A stretch of DNA of 64,000 nt from Undaria pinnatifida (GCA_012845835.1 JABAKD010000016.1:7647919-7711918); one strand, 5' to 3'; positions 24,291 through 37,700 are shown, counted from the first letter of the stretch. Translations and numbers: made by a program. The notes: a model not told the origin generated them from the sequence alone.

Positions 24291-25112
24291 TGTGAAGTCA
24301 GACAAAGTACATATATACCAAGTATATACTACTCGAGCTTCATTCTCAGTCCACTGTGGACACCAAGGCCAACTTCTTCTTTTAAAACGATGCGAATGAT
24401 ACGCACTATTAATAGTAGTATCGATAAATCCACAACGAGCGGTGGTCTCATGTTGGAGCACGCGTTGTTAATAATCCTTTCAGGTCCCAGTTATAGACCA
24501 TAACACCACCGAAAATTCGGAAGTTTTTTGCGACATTATCAAGAGTCTAAGAAAAGCGTGCAGCAGACATTGCAACACAAGGCTAGACCCGTGCATGTGT
24601 CGTACAGCTCCTTATATTACAGAAGTTCCGACCATTCTCCTACATTTGCCAGCGACCGCGGCTGCTTCGTGCGCTCGAATCGATTGTGCAACTTGTATTC
24701 TACTTTGTTGTAGGAATTGAATGTGTATGAATGAGTCATCAACGTTGAAGCTTAATCATCATTTTGCGCGGATGGCAAACATAATAATGGACGTAACGCT
24801 GTATACTGACAGTTTTTGTCGACATTTGTATTCCCTCTGAAATCTCAAATGAATGGATGAACATGTTCAGGTCTAAGAGTGACCGTCATATCCATGCCGA
24901 GCGGGCCAAGGCTATACTGTACGCGGCGGCAGTTTTTGCGTTTATTTAGGGCTTCCTTTTTCGGCGACTCAAGAACCTTTCGGTCGTGCAAAAATGGCTG
25001 CCTACCACTTTTTTTGGTGTTTTAGGATTTATGACAACATGTGCTATTACTAGCAGAACACCTAACAATGTGGCCGCCGGGATCTCGCGGTCTCCTGCAC
25101 TACTTGAATTTT

Positions 25113-26487
25113 GCGCGGAAGCTCGTGAAAGCTTCCGTGGAAGCTTTCACCGCTTCCATGGAAGCTTCCATGGAAGATTTGGAAGCAATGGAAGCTTCCA
25201 TAGCTTCTATGAAAGCTTTCATGGAAGCTTCCATGGAAGCTTCCGTGGAAGCTTCCGTGGAAGATATGGAATATATGAAAGCTTCCACAGAAATAACTTC
25301 CACGGGAGCTTCCACGAAAGCTTCCACGAAAGCTTCCATGGAAGTAACTTCCACGAAAGCTCCCATGGAAGCTTTCATGGAAGTAATGGAAGCTTTCGCG
25401 GAAGTTATGGAAGCTTTCGCGGAAGTAACTTTCACGGAAGCTTTCGTGGAAGCTTCCATGGAAGATATGGAATATATGAAAGCTTCCACAGAAGTAACTT
25501 CCACTGGAGCTTCCACGAAAGCTTCCACGAAAGCTTCCATGGAAGTAACTTCCACGAAAGCTTTCATGGAAGCTTTCATGGAAGTAATGGAAGCTTTCGC
25601 GGAAGTTATGGAAGCTTTCACGGAAGTAACTTCCGTGGAAGCTTTCATGAAAGGTATGGAAGACATGAAAGCTTCCACAGAAGTAACTTCCACGGGAGCT
25701 TCCACGAAAGCTTCCACGAAAGCTTCCATGGAAGTAACTTCCACGAAATCTTCCATGGAAGCTTTCATGGAAGTAATGGAAACTTTCGCGGAAGTTATGG
25801 AAGCTTTCGTGGAAGTAACTTCCACGGAAGTCTTCATGGAAGATATGAAAGATTCCACGAAAATAACTTCAACGGAAGATTTCATGGCAGCTTCCGTCAG
25901 CTTCCGTGGAAGCTTCCATGGAAGATATGGAAGATATGAAAGCTTCCGTGGAAGTATATTCCACGGGAGCTTCCACGGAAGCTTTCACGAAAGCTTAGGG
26001 TTAGGGTTAGGGTTAGGGTTAGAGTTAGGTTGCTTCCGTGGAAGCTTCCGTCAAAGCTTTCATGGAAGCTTCCGTGGAAGTTGCTTCGGTGGAAGCTTCC
26101 GTGGAAGCTTTCATGGAAGCTTCCGTGGAAGTTGCTTCCGCGCAAGCTTTCGTGAAAGCTTCCGTGGAAGTTGCTTCCGTTGAAGCTTCCGTGGAAGCTT
26201 TCGTGGAAGTTGCTTTCGTGGAAGCTTCCGTGGAAGCTTTCATGGGAGCTTCCGTGGAAGCTTTATGGAAGCTTCCGCGGAATAGAAGCGTGGAAGCTTC
26301 CGTGGAAGCTTCCATACTTCAATGGAAGCTTCCATTGCTTCCACGGAAGCTTCCACGCTTCCATGGAAGCTTCCATTGCTTCCATGAAAGCTTCCATGAA
26401 AGCTTTCATGGAAGCGATGGAAGCTTCCGTGGAAGCTCGTGGAAGCTTCCATATCATTCATGGAAGCTTCCATGGAAGCTTTCACGA
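25113..26487. repeat. Palindromic minisatellite, GGAAGCTTCC unit
   Basis: About 1.37 kb dominated by GGAAGCTTCC and AGCTTTC/GAAAGCT variants, with a higher-order unit of about 190 bp repeated near 25.27, 25.47 and 25.67 kb. Long open frames (KASMEASVEAS- and FHGSFHES-like) occur in several frames on both strands and are by-products of the repeat. Confidence 0.85.
25995..26029 (+). repeat. Interstitial telomere-type repeat (TTAGGG)n inside minisatellite
   Basis: Five TTAGGG-type units embedded in the GGAAGCTTCC array. Confidence 0.8.
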
Positions 26488-26490
26488 GCT

Positions 26491-26593
26491 TCCACCAAAA
26501 ATGCAGATAGTGCAGGTGGTCCGGATCTCGGAGGGTAGTTTTTACGCTCTCTCATTGGTCGAGGGCAATGTGATGGTCTGGAGATCGGAATAA
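26491..26593 (+). CDS. Possible last exon of an RCC1-like repeat protein
   Basis: Directly after the minisatellite the plus strand reads LPPKMQIVQVVRISEGSFYA, then LSLVEGNVMVWRSE and a stop at 26591-26593. This resembles the end of an RCC1 blade (V.I..G..ALALT..G.VYVWG). No upstream exon was found because the minisatellite precedes it, so this may be a fragment of a displaced gene. Confidence 0.28.
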
Positions 26594-26660
26594 TAAATAA
26601 ATTTCCAAAAGCGACGCAGCCGCGTTTCTCGCCTGTTTCTCGCCCGTTTTGGGTCCAGGT

Positions 26661-26722
26661 TGGGGTCAGGGTCAGGGTTAGGGTTAGGGTTAGGGTTAGG
26701 GTTAGGGTTAGGGTTAGGGTTT
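26661..26722 (+). repeat. Interstitial telomere-type repeat (TTAGGG)n
   Basis: Ten or so units, the last eight perfect TTAGGG, with degenerate GGGTCA units at the left edge. Confidence 0.9.
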
Positions 26723-28574
26723 GGTCTACGCGTGTACCTCGATCCGACCTGAAGCGCTTTCTGGCTCGCGAACGTGCACAGCCGACCGCCCCAAAAATCC
26801 GGGTGGCCAACTTGTTAGGTAAGCTCGCTATTAGGATTCACGACAAGCACCACCATATTATTGTTTGGTATTCTGCGCCAACAAGCCATACCTGATACAC
26901 ATTAAATCCGTTTTGAGCGGCCAACGACGGTGGTAGTGGTTATGAAAAGTGGGGGGATAATAGTACGATACCTTAGCGTCGGTCCGCGTGTGTCTCGAGA
27001 CCAATCAAAATGCGATATCACCTCCAATCAAAACTTCCAAGCTAATCATTTGTACCCCCCAAGTACGCGTTGATTGGGGAATTTTGTAGCTCGCAGCAAA
27101 AAACAAGTTTCCCGCGACAGTGGAGAGTCATTTCTGTAGGCACATGACGATTTGAAAAGAATGGTTAAGTTTGTCGGTTCAGCACAACGACTTGCTTCCT
27201 GCTCTCTCCAATGAGTCTTCCTATGTGTCCATACCGTGAATATCCAGTGGGTCTCCCATGGGTCTTTCGTGGGACAGTCATTAAATGCTCGTGAAGTGCG
27301 CCCCAAAGTGTTTGTGCAACTCATACAATACTCAGATAATGTGCATCTATTTGACTTCACTCCTTGTACGGTTCTGTACATGAGTTTTTTACGAAAGCTG
27401 GGTAAAATACCCATCCGCTCACTGGATGCTACCTGCACCTGGTACGCTTTCTCAACGACACGATCCCGATCAAAATATCGAACCTCCTCCTGCATTTGCG
27501 GCGGGGAAAGTACTAGGCGGCGACATGATCCTGCGTACGGCTCTTCGTTTAGCTGACTCACGTACAATCACAGCAGTGATTGACACGTTCGTGTTGCAGC
27601 AGCCTGTGCCAGGTGGAAACAAGATGATGCGATGACGCGTGGTGACTGAACCCACCGCCAGTACACGCGGGAAGTTTATTGTATGGTAGGAACAGGCTGT
27701 TCTTGTGTACGCAAGAGACTTCGTCTCGCTGTAACATTTGATAAAATTATTATAACAACGTCGATCCTCATCTTTGCAAGCTGCGTACCACACCGGTCGC
27801 TCGTTGTAATAAGTGTTCATGAGTCAAAACCTAACATAGGGTGGCGTTGTATTTCAATACTTACCATGCATTACTGATTATTAGAAAACAGCAGTAGGAT
27901 ACCAGCTTGCTGTCGTTGGCGAAGTTTGGGGAAGAGTTAGCACATCTGTTTCTTGACGTACATTCTGCTACACTGCTATATCACATATACATGGTGGATG
28001 GTTGGTGAGTGGATGGCTTGGTCGGGGGTGGGTGGGGGTTTGTACGCGGTCTCTAAAGCCTAACGCCGATGAATTGGCAGCTAGCTCTGGTTGACGATAC
28101 CGTAGGCATTCGTTAGGGTACACTCCCTTGCGACCGGGCGTGAGGTGGATGACCACACTCTATCGTATATACCAGCTATAAGGTATCGGACAAAGCCCCC
28201 ACAGCTACTGACACAGTAGTAACGCCGCGCATATGATGTCCGATGAGGTTTTTCCGGCGTGTGGCTCGTCAAATTCAAGAAAGATCGCGACGACAGGCTG
28301 GCAAATATTTATAAGCAGAACTGGGTGCTCGTGTTTTTCTATCATACATCACGCGTGGCTCTTTTTTAATTTCCCTGATGATATGGATGGTTGGTCTTGT
28401 TGGAAACGTAGAGCACACACCCCGCCCTGGCACTGCCCCTCAGAGGTGGAAGATTCGACACGAAATTTCCGATCATATCGTATGTATGGTAAACAAGATA
28501 CAACATGTATGCGCTGACGGTAGACCTTGCAAGTTATTCGACAAAACCCAACCACTGGTCAAGCACTGATTTTC

Positions 28575-28745
28575 GGCATGCTTACTTGGTCAAGACGCGC
28601 ACGCGCACATAATTGCACCCTGTTCCCTTTTGGCACCTTATTCCCCCACACACAGGCTTAATTCCACCCGGGCCTGAGCCCTCCAAACTGACCCTGGGCA
28701 TATAGTTAATCGCCGGCAGGGCCCATTGCGTCAAGCAGGGCGCGA
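28575..28745 (+). repeat. Dispersed repeat with TATA-like box, copy 2
   Basis: Homologous to 1225-1420 (CCGGGCCTGAGCCCTCCAAAC, GGCATATAGTTAATCGCCGG). The TATA-like box is altered here. Confidence 0.45.
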
Positions 28746-29478
28746 ATCGGAACATGTATATTGCACTCTCTCCAATATGACAGGCGACAGTGTCATCACA
28801 AGAACGAGGTCCACGAATCGAATTATCACAACTCGTCTCGGTGCCGTGTCGAGAGCTGTAATAGACTACATGGAACTGACCACAACCACACCAAAAAACC
28901 ACCACATTTACGATATATATGTAAGGCGCGCCAATTACTTGAGACGTTTTCATCTACTCACCCTGACCAAGATCCCCTATAGCAAGGGGTCTACTTATCT
29001 AGTCTATACCAACAAACCATGTTTTTTCCGTTACTACTGTGCTAATGGGAGCCGTTTTACTACGTGCAGGGACAAATCTACAATGTATCATTTACTTCTT
29101 ATATGGCGCACCTTAGGCGTCGCGCACGTCTAATCGACAAAATTGGCAATCATTCCAAAAGTTACAAACTGGCAAATTTCCCAAAACTCGATCAGGCCCC
29201 GGTCATATCATGATGCGCGATGGTTCTACCTAGCCACCTAATACCTAAATAGGGGGGAATCTAGTGAACGGCGTGTTTAGCACCACTGGTCGTAACGCCT
29301 GGAGGGACAAGGCCTAGTGCTGCCTGCCGTCGGTATTCCCGCTCCTCCTGTTTCCGCTGAATAGCAAGCGCCACGCGTTCAAACCTGCGGAGAAAAACAC
29401 AAAGCGAATACCAGGTATATTTAGGTTAGTATGCATCGTCCGTGTGGGGCATCATCGAATACTACAAAGATATTTCAT

Positions 29479-29713
29479 TCTACGGTAACCTCCCCAAACT
29501 TTTCTTCGACGAAATCGCCGGTGTTGGAACCAGCTCCCGGTCATATCTCCTGAAATACGGTGCCCTTTGCCACCCGGACGTCGTCGTTCGATAGCCCGTT
29601 GCAAACCAGAAAATACATGAATGTGTCTTTTTCATAGCATCCCTCCTCGTGTCGAGCAGCCGTGAAACGTTCGTTAAAGAAAAACGCTGATTTGGGGGGG
29701 GGGCTATCGTAGA
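29479..29713 (+). mobile_element. MITE family A, copy 1
   Basis: Terminal inverted repeats TCTACGGTAACC and GGCTATCGTAGA. The interior shares GACGAAATCGCCG, CCAGCTCCCGG, CTCCTCGTGTCGAGCAGCC and AACGTTCGTTAAAGAAAA with the copies at 49.7 and 56.7 kb. No coding capacity. Confidence 0.7.
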
Positions 29714-30342
29714 AAACGTCAAGGGCAGGTTGGTCCCTTTGCCATGCTTTTTAGTCCTGTGCACGACAGTACACTATGCATGACAGACGCGCGCTACGAT
29801 GAAGGTAGCACTCTTCGGCCACAATATTTCTGGTTGACGGGGTTCCGCAACCGAGGAGTAGCGCAGTGTATCCTTGAAAGGCCTTGTGCGTTCTACGATA
29901 TCTTTCGTTACGTTCTTAGGCCCCGGGATGGTTCATCGGACTGCACTTTAATCATCTCTCTAAATTCAGAGTTCCTCATCAAGTGAGGAGCCACAAAAGA
30001 AAAGGAGGAGAACCCTATCGTATCGTGCGTCACTACGTACGCTGCAACGTCTGATGAGTAAAAACCTGACACTGTGGGGAGTGGCGTTAATTAATCCTAC
30101 AACATACAATAAGAGTCAAATGTCTGCTGCCGATGATTTCGGCCGCTCTTCCCGCTGTACAGGCTTGATACCCTATTGTACTCTCACTATATGTTTATTG
30201 CAGGACGTCTTGAAGATTCATCATCCAGAAACCAATCTAGATTGTGAACAGGTTGTGATCGTCGTAGAACGGCATTGACGAGGTGGCTATCATCCCGACG
30301 GACTGATGCACAAAGTGGTCGACCTTTCGGTGACGTCTCTAC

Positions 30343-30426
30343 CTGGTTCTTCGAAAGGGCGATATTGTGGTGGTATCCATTCTCTATCTGTAACGCGAGG
30401 TGCAACGTTTTGGTGCCATCGCATCC
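30343..30426 (-). CDS. Candidate ankyrin-like exon
   Basis: An 84-nt exon between an acceptor GCGATAG and a donor GTAGAG, phase 0 on both sides. It reads GCDGTKTLHLALQIENGYHH then NIALSKNQ, close to an ankyrin helix pair. It could be a distal exon of the 31.7-44 kb gene or part of a separate gene. Supported by splice motifs and one repeat only. Confidence 0.35.
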
Positions 30427-30895
30427 CTATCGCAAACGCAATTTGTGATTAACTGGTTGCAGTCCGTCTCCGGGGGCACTTCTTTTTGCTTTCCGACTGC
30501 TGCCGCGCCAGCACCGCAAGCTTCTTTAAAGCACCTTTCCTTGTTGTTTCAGGAAAAGCTCATTACCAACGATCGGTTTGTTTGCCAATTAGAAGGCGGG
30601 TAAGACCAATACCGTCCAAAAAATAAAGGGGGCCTCCCCGCGTGCCACTCGAACACCGACCACCTTCCTGTTGCATGGTATGTAAGATTTACAAGTCAAA
30701 TATAGACATCTCAGCTGTGAGATCAAGGAGTTCTTCGAAGCTCATCCTTGCAAGCCATAGGTAACATTTCGATCGCACGTGCTACGGAATGTGCGTGCCC
30801 TAGATGTATATCACAGCGAAGCGGAGCTCTCGGTAAACAAAAAAAACGGGATTGCTACGGCCGAAGGTTTCGACTCGCCATACAATGGAAATCTT

Positions 30896-31415
30896 AACGT
30901 GGTGAACCCAGGGAGTTGTAGCATGGTGAACCCAGAGGCATGTAACATGGTGAAACCAGGAGTAAGCAACATGCTGAACCCAGGGATAATACCCAGGGAG
31001 AAGAGTCATCACCCAGAGATAAGTACATGGTGAACGCAGGGATATATAACATGGTGAGCCCAGGGAGATGTAACATGGTGAACTCGGGGAGAGGCAACAT
31101 GGAGAACAGGGACACGTAAACCTAGCAAATTTAACATGGTGAACGCGGGGAGATTCGACATGGTGAAACCAGACTTAATTTGGTAAAATGCTGAATATAA
31201 AGCACTATTCACCAGACCACGGAGTCACAGTGGCTGAGGGGTCTAGTACGCATGAGTGGTCTAGTGGATAATGTTATGCAATCAACATGACCCCAGGGAG
31301 ATGTAACATAGTGAGCTCAACGTTATATATAACATTATGAACCAAGGGAGATGTAACATGGTGAACCCAGAGATATGCAACATGATGAACCCAGGGAGAT
31401 CCAGACTCTCCTGTT
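30896..31415 (+). repeat. Minisatellite GGTGAACCCAGGGAGATGTAACAT
   Basis: About 15 imperfect 24-26 bp units in two blocks (30896-31165 and 31285-31415), separated by a segment containing the tRNA A-box-like GTGGTCTAGTGGATA (31257-31271), apparently an insertion. Confidence 0.8.
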
Positions 31416-31583
31416 ATCCCCGGGTTTGATACGTTTGAACGCGGTGTCATATGTGCTGTTGTGGTAGTTCTTAACCCTTCAACTACTGAAAAACGTTCTC
31501 ACATTCCACAAGGCGTGCTTCCTGGTAGTTTGTTGCGAAAAATGAAAGTACAGTTTGAAAGGGGTAATCAGGTCTTCACTCAC

Positions 31584-31634
31584 GTAAGCGGGATGTAATA
31601 CAAACTGCTCTGCTTCGGATGAGAAGTCCTGCAC
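31584..31634 (-). CDS. Candidate short exon
   Basis: Acceptor CCGCGCAG, donor GTGAGT, 51 nt. The best-looking frame reads VQDFSSEAEQFVLHPAY, phase 0 at both ends, which would join the ankyrin-like exon at 30426. The phase predicted by the exon at 31716 is different, so the connection is unresolved. Confidence 0.4.
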
Positions 31635-31715
31635 CTGCGCGGGGTCGGCACGAACGAGGGCGAGGGAGGAGGGTACTACGCGCAGTAACCAGGTCGTCTG
31701 CTTTCGTGTGCTTAC

Positions 31716-34700
31716 CTTAGGCTGAGGACGAGGATTTCGGCGTGCTTTTCTACCATCCGCCCGTGCTCTCTCGCAAACCTATTTTTCTCGCACTTGCGGG
31801 TATTCCGCGGGGTGTTGTGCTGCCTAGCAGCGGTAGGGGTGGTGGTCCCTCCTAGCAGTACCCCCGCGTTTTTAACCATGCTCCGTATCTTGATCGCCTG
31901 CTCTGCGCAGATACCCACCCTCTCAATTACCACAGGCCTTGACAACGGATGGGGAAACGTGAACGAGCGTAGTTAGATGACTGTTGCCATGGTATGGTAT
32001 GTTTGTAAAAGCCATGAGGCAGAATTTCCTGGACCGGTCATAGCTTTACAAACTATGAATAAATTTCACATTATAGAAACATACTTGAATTGGCCTATCG
32101 AACTATGAAATACGACATGATGAAAGAAATAGAGCACGCACAAGCTGGCATGCTGTTTTCGCTATTGAAAAAGTATAGTTGAAACGGTGGCACAGGACAT
32201 ACAGCTCAAACCTCGAGGGAAGGTGTATTCAACTACAGTAAAATTTTGTGGGTTGCATGGTGACGCCGAGTATTACCACCCTTTAATTGGCCATCAGCTA
32301 ACGACAGGCAAGCATGGCTTCAACGGATTACAAGAAAATAGCAAAGTTCAACTGTTGGTTATAAAGTATTATCCATTAGACCATATAGCCCCTGTCACTG
32401 AGTGGTCTAGTTGGACTATGAAACAACAACATGCATACTTTGGAGCTCGAAGCACCAATGTCGCCCGCACTGATAATCGGAGACTCCTCCTCGCCACTGG
32501 ACGAGTGTCTAGGAACAAACCATAACCATTCATGATATTATCAAGCGTGCACGCTCGAAAATATTCAAAACGAAGCTGGCGAGACCTAACTCCAGCATGC
32601 CCTGTGTTGGTTACACCCTACTATCCAGTATCAATAGACCACATAGTAACTAATTTTCTGGAAGCTTTCTTTGCACTATTAATAAGTTCCTGTTAAGATC
32701 ATATTTAGCTTGAAACGCTGACGTTCGGTCGCAATCGATGCCAAAGCACACACACTGACGTACTAACCATTTTCTGAACATGTTGTCCACCGCCTCCCTC
32801 GCTCTAGCCACGCGGTTTATCTGCTGCTTGCTCTGCGAACCTGGGTTGGTGGACCTGTTCAAAGCCGCCGCATCCACGTCGTGCCCCTTGATCAAGCCCT
32901 CCAAATTCAGCTCTCGGTTGGCGTGCGCCGCCTGTTGATCGACGTTGATAGTATTCAACAGATCCACACATCGGACAGATCATGGTCTAAATCATGTAGG
33001 TCCTAATGTCTGTCACAACATCGTATGCTATGCAGGAGCTGGCTGCAGTTGTACAGATCCAACCCAGAAAACGTGTCCTAGGTCATTCAGACCATCCTGT
33101 TCTAATCCGACAACGTGATTTTAGGCCATTCAAATCATTAGACCAGGCACTCTGTCCAGATTTTCATAGATCATGAATAGATACGTCGTATATGGTATGT
33201 TCGATGTGTGAGCATATCTCTCGGCGGTGTACCAGGTATGCTGTGTCATCTTGTCGTGTTCGGTAGACGTCTCAGTGGTGTATTGCGTCAGCCTTTGCAT
33301 TCTGTGCTGTCGAAAAGGTACACGAGTACAATACTCCTTCCAACGAACTGTGCACTGCATATTGGCCAAATAATTATTAAATATTAACCTTTGATTTCCC
33401 AGGTCTGCGGTGGCGGAGAACACGCATGGCGACTCAAACCGATTCTGCTACCAGGGGAAAACATCCTCCCAGTCAACTCGGTCGCGGCCCCTTTGCTTCC
33501 GATTATGTTGGGTAAAGTGGCCTCAAAACCCAAAGCGTAACCCAGCTTCAGCACTCATTGTGTAGCATGCAAACGAGCACAGAGTTCACTACCAATACGA
33601 GAGACACCCTTCGATATTTACGTACATAATTTATATGTTTGGTGTGCAAGCGGGAAACGTGGATGAGGCGTCGAGTACCTTCATCTTCGATGCATGCGCA
33701 GCGACGCCCTTGAGCACGTCCCTAAACTCTCGTACCCGCCCAGAGGTTGCAAACCTCCCGTTTTTCCCCGTGGCTGAAGAAGGTGATCTGCCTTCAGACC
33801 CACCACTGCCTTCTCCTCTGTAACCGCCACCCCCGGTACCCTCGAGACCCCTACCTCCTTCACCACCACTCCCCATACCCCCCGTACCCCCGGCCCCCTC
33901 AGTCCCGCCACCTATAGGAGAACTCCCCATATCGGCCTCTCCACCATCAGCAAGGTCGTTAGAACCGCCGGCATGGGTACCATCTTGCCCTGTCTTCTCG
34001 TCTTGGTCCTCCTCTCCGGCGGGTCTTAGAGAAGAGGATCCCGTACCACCGTGATTATCTGCGAAAGATGGTGTTCCTTTCGGGTGTTTTGCCAGGGGGG
34101 GGGAAGTACCGGTGCCGAGTCTGTCGGCGTCGCCACGGCGGATCTTGTTGCTCTCGGTGGGGGGCTCTGCCTGCACCATTTCGTGGAAGAGTAGAAGGTG
34201 CATGTCCAACGCACGCGAAAGATAGACTCCGGCGAGAAGTCTTGGGTAGCGGGTGGAGAGTGACCGAGGACAAGAGACGAGGGGCATGGGAGAGCAGCTT
34301 GGACGAAGGCGTTGTTGTTTGTGGATTGGTTTGATCTACTAAAAAATAGGGCGACAGTCGCGTTGTACCGAGTTACCGGAAATGCACCTCGTCCGCTACA
34401 GAAAGCGGAGTATGGCTTAGAAATGCCGGATTATCATGTGCATGTTGGGGATTACCAACGACGCGTGCAACGGTAGAGGTTGGAGTTTATGTTCTGAGTC
34501 TCCTCACATGAAGAGCTGGATGCCTTTTTTAACCCAAAAAACGATTTTGAGGCCAAAAAGGTATGCTGTGCCCGACACACAATATGCCCTGTGACCACGG
34601 CCTTGATCATGCAAGTTAATGTGAGAACAACAACAACACCAACAACAACACGGGATCGGTATTTAACGAAGTGCCTTTCACATGCACGTCAGATCTGAAC

Positions 34701-37700
34701 AGTTCGGGTAGCTCGCCAGTTCTGAAACCCCGTCTGCGAGGCATGTTTGGGATCAAAAGTGCAACCTCTACCGCACGTAACACGCTTCCAAAGTGCTGCA
34801 CCGCAACGCAATGTCGTGAAGACGCGGCGGGTGTAGTTACGGCCGCGCAGTCAAAGACTGGGACACTATATGGAGGATTGATTGAAGCATGCCAGACATG
34901 GCAGTCTCACGATGGCAGTCGCGGACATTCACGTACAATAGACAGGCGAAGGTCGCGAACAATAGCCCTTGTTGACGGACAGTCATAGACGATATACTAT
35001 TGCTTTACGTTAGGCTTTCGATGTCTGTCGGAACGGCATCTACTCTTCATTTTGAGGGGAAAGATAGGCATAAAACAATAAGCAGGTAATATTACTCAGT
35101 TGATCTAATTTCATGGCCTCTGGAGCTACACTACACCATGGATAATATATGACGAATGCCTACAGTCATGTGCGTTTTAAAAATACACCGCACCTTAGGC
35201 AATCGATGATCTTGTCCACGGGAAAGGAAACGTCTGTGACCTTCCCGAAGGCTTCATCGGAAAGTTCCTTCACGCTGTACGTGATGTACCGGCACCGAGG
35301 AGTACGATATTCACGCGCAGAGCAAATCAGTTTGACGACAAAGATGTCAGCAGAAGAATCAGAAGAGCAGGACCGGTACAAAGGATTGTGGGTTACAGGC
35401 TGGTTCACGTTGAAAACCCCAAATTTATTGAAGACCTCACCTGATGTTTGTCGTTTTTTGTTTTTTTGCATGGATTTTTGTCAGTCAAGATTTTCGGAAA
35501 GTGTGGACCACCTCGTATTCCAAATATTTTCGGCGAAAAAAACAAAAAAAAAACAGAGGTCAGACCTCGGGATGAGTATGTAGAATACGTGTGCAAAATT
35601 TCAGGGTCTAGCGGGTCTATCTCTCAAAAACGGCGTGGACATTTGGACTTTTGTGTCTCAAAATGAGTTAAGAGACGTAATTTCCTTCAAATACCTTAGT
35701 TTTAGTGTATAATCCCGTTTTTCGCTAGATTCTGCTTAGTGTTGAACACAGGCAGGTCCGATCTTCGATTATTTGCGCGCAAAATTCTACAGACGACATG
35801 CCTTGGAGTACGTCCAACCGGTTGGTGCAAAAGGCGGCGCAATTTGTTGTTCACCCCCGCTAGCTGTGTGCGATACCTCGATCTCGCGTGTTACGAGGTT
35901 TGAATATCCGCATGAAAGATATTTAAAAGTTTGAAAAAGAAAGGGACGCTACTCTCGTCGTGCATTTCATATATTTGGTATCCAAAAATAAGACACTCAC
36001 AGCGTGTTCGGCCGCAGTGACTGCACAACTCAACTAGAGACGCATCCATGTCAAAGTTCATAACGCACTAGGATCTGTCGGTCATGACCAATAACATGCC
36101 GTCAAACGACACAGTAGGTCAGTTGGCGGTGTTGGGGTTGTTCATCGTGTAAGGAGTGCGTGCACAAATCACAAAATTTACAAGTTTGTCTAATCTGGAG
36201 AGCAAGCACACAATAAACGAACTACTTTTGAGGTTTGAAGTGAGGCCATTAATTCATCCGAGATTGATATTGTTGTCGGACGATAAATACCGGGAATCTT
36301 AGACCCTTCACCCAATATTTGTGCTGTGACCAAAAACCGGTTCCTCAAATTGTGGCATACAGTGTAGGGCCGCCACACCCGTACCCCAGAAAATCACAAT
36401 GACTAACTACTGTTGATATCTCAACGTTCTCAAGTGAAACCAACGGTCTAATTTTCGGCGTTTTTAGGTCGCTAAATCGACGGGTCCAAGAACGATGAGG
36501 TAACACCTAACGCGATAGCATGTTCGGCGAGTCCCACCGAAATACATCAGCATTTAACGCAATGATATGTGTTCAGTAACGCAGGACGGCGCACAGACGT
36601 CAAACTGGCCCAAGCACGCGAATATTATATGCTTCGGATCACAGCGCTGTCAATCTCGGTACCCATATCTGCACCCCTTCCCCCATTGTTCCACCTACCC
36701 GAACATCAACGACCAGGCAGACTCCGCTAGGTTGATCGCCTCCTCCGACTCCCCAAACCTCTCGAGCGTCAATCTCGCCGCCTCGAGCAGACGCAAAGGA
36801 CCAGCTCTGGTAAGGGACGACGAGTCTAGCTTGCTGCGGGACTTGGTCTGCCAGTGCGGTTCGGGTGTCTTCGGCGTATTTCCGACAAAAACGCCACCGG
36901 TGGAATTGGCTTGAGGATCAGAACCAGATCTAGCGCTAGCGCTGTTCACGCTGTACAGAAGCTATCGAAAGCAGCCGCACACCCCGCGTGTTTGGAATCC
37001 CGTAAATCCAGGTGGGCGTTTGGAAGCGTGCGTAAGAGGACAGAGGGGGACACGTTTTGCGGGTCTGGTGTGGTCACGAGGAAACATGGGGTGTTTCGGG
37101 AATACATGTAGGCATAATCTATGTCTACGAAGAAAATAGAAAATTTGGAAGGCGAAAGTTGTTGGATATCAGCTTGGCACTCGCACAACAAAAGAAGCAC
37201 TACTTCTTGACTACCTTCAACTTGAGCTAAGTTCTAACACATACATCATGTTATTCGTGCACAACGTGTACGTTGGCTCGCGAGCAGATATCTACGCAGT
37301 TATATCCGAGGACTACTATTTATAACGCGAGGGGGAACCCCCTGAGAGAAACTAACTTCTTGGATTTTCAGACCATCTATCTCACGTGGTACGAGATAAC
37401 GCAACGTCTTACATTATCAGAACGTCACTCTTACATCATGAGGGTCCCGCGCGTGCCGTTTGTTGCCCGAAGCCGTCGTTACGGCAGGCACAACGTTGTA
37501 GTACTCCTCAAACGAGCTGCGAACGGCGGCGGCGAACCGACGCGGTGTCGTGAACACGTGGGCGAGGTGCATGTACTCCAAATACGCTTGAGGATCGCCC
37601 CTTCGTCGTTGAGGTTCCGCGCATGACACGACCGGGGAAAAGGGAGGACACGCCAGAAACAAAATTATTCTTGAGGTCGTTCTTAAGGGTCACCTCTGCT

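Larger units (their letters stand above)
17342..30342. other. Repeat-rich region without a confident gene
   Basis: Thirteen kb with no multi-exon model I can support. It holds a tandem duplication, a truncated LINE, a pogo-like MITE, two large minisatellites, interstitial telomere repeats, a possible RCC1-like tail at 26.5 kb and a MITE near 29.6 kb. The segments 20.8-23.2, 24.3-25.0 and 26.8-28.5 kb show no recognisable feature beyond short ORFs. Confidence 0.5.

Noticed and set aside
23133..24399. Overlapping ORFs rich in MGIPWASHG-like repeats
   Set aside because: By-products of the CCCATGGG minisatellite.
24986..26538. Long plus and minus ORFs of 260-380 codons (FHGSFHES, KASMEASVEAS repeats)
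   Set aside because: Produced by the GGAAGCTTCC minisatellite; open in several frames on both strands and changing frame with unit length.
30896..31415. CRISPR-like spacing of repeats
   Set aside because: Units are contiguous without unique spacers, and the DNA is eukaryotic.
33403..33447. Micro-exon ending GNQR before GTTAAT
   Set aside because: Its phase does not fit the next exon at 32931, while direct joining of 33679 to 32931 does.
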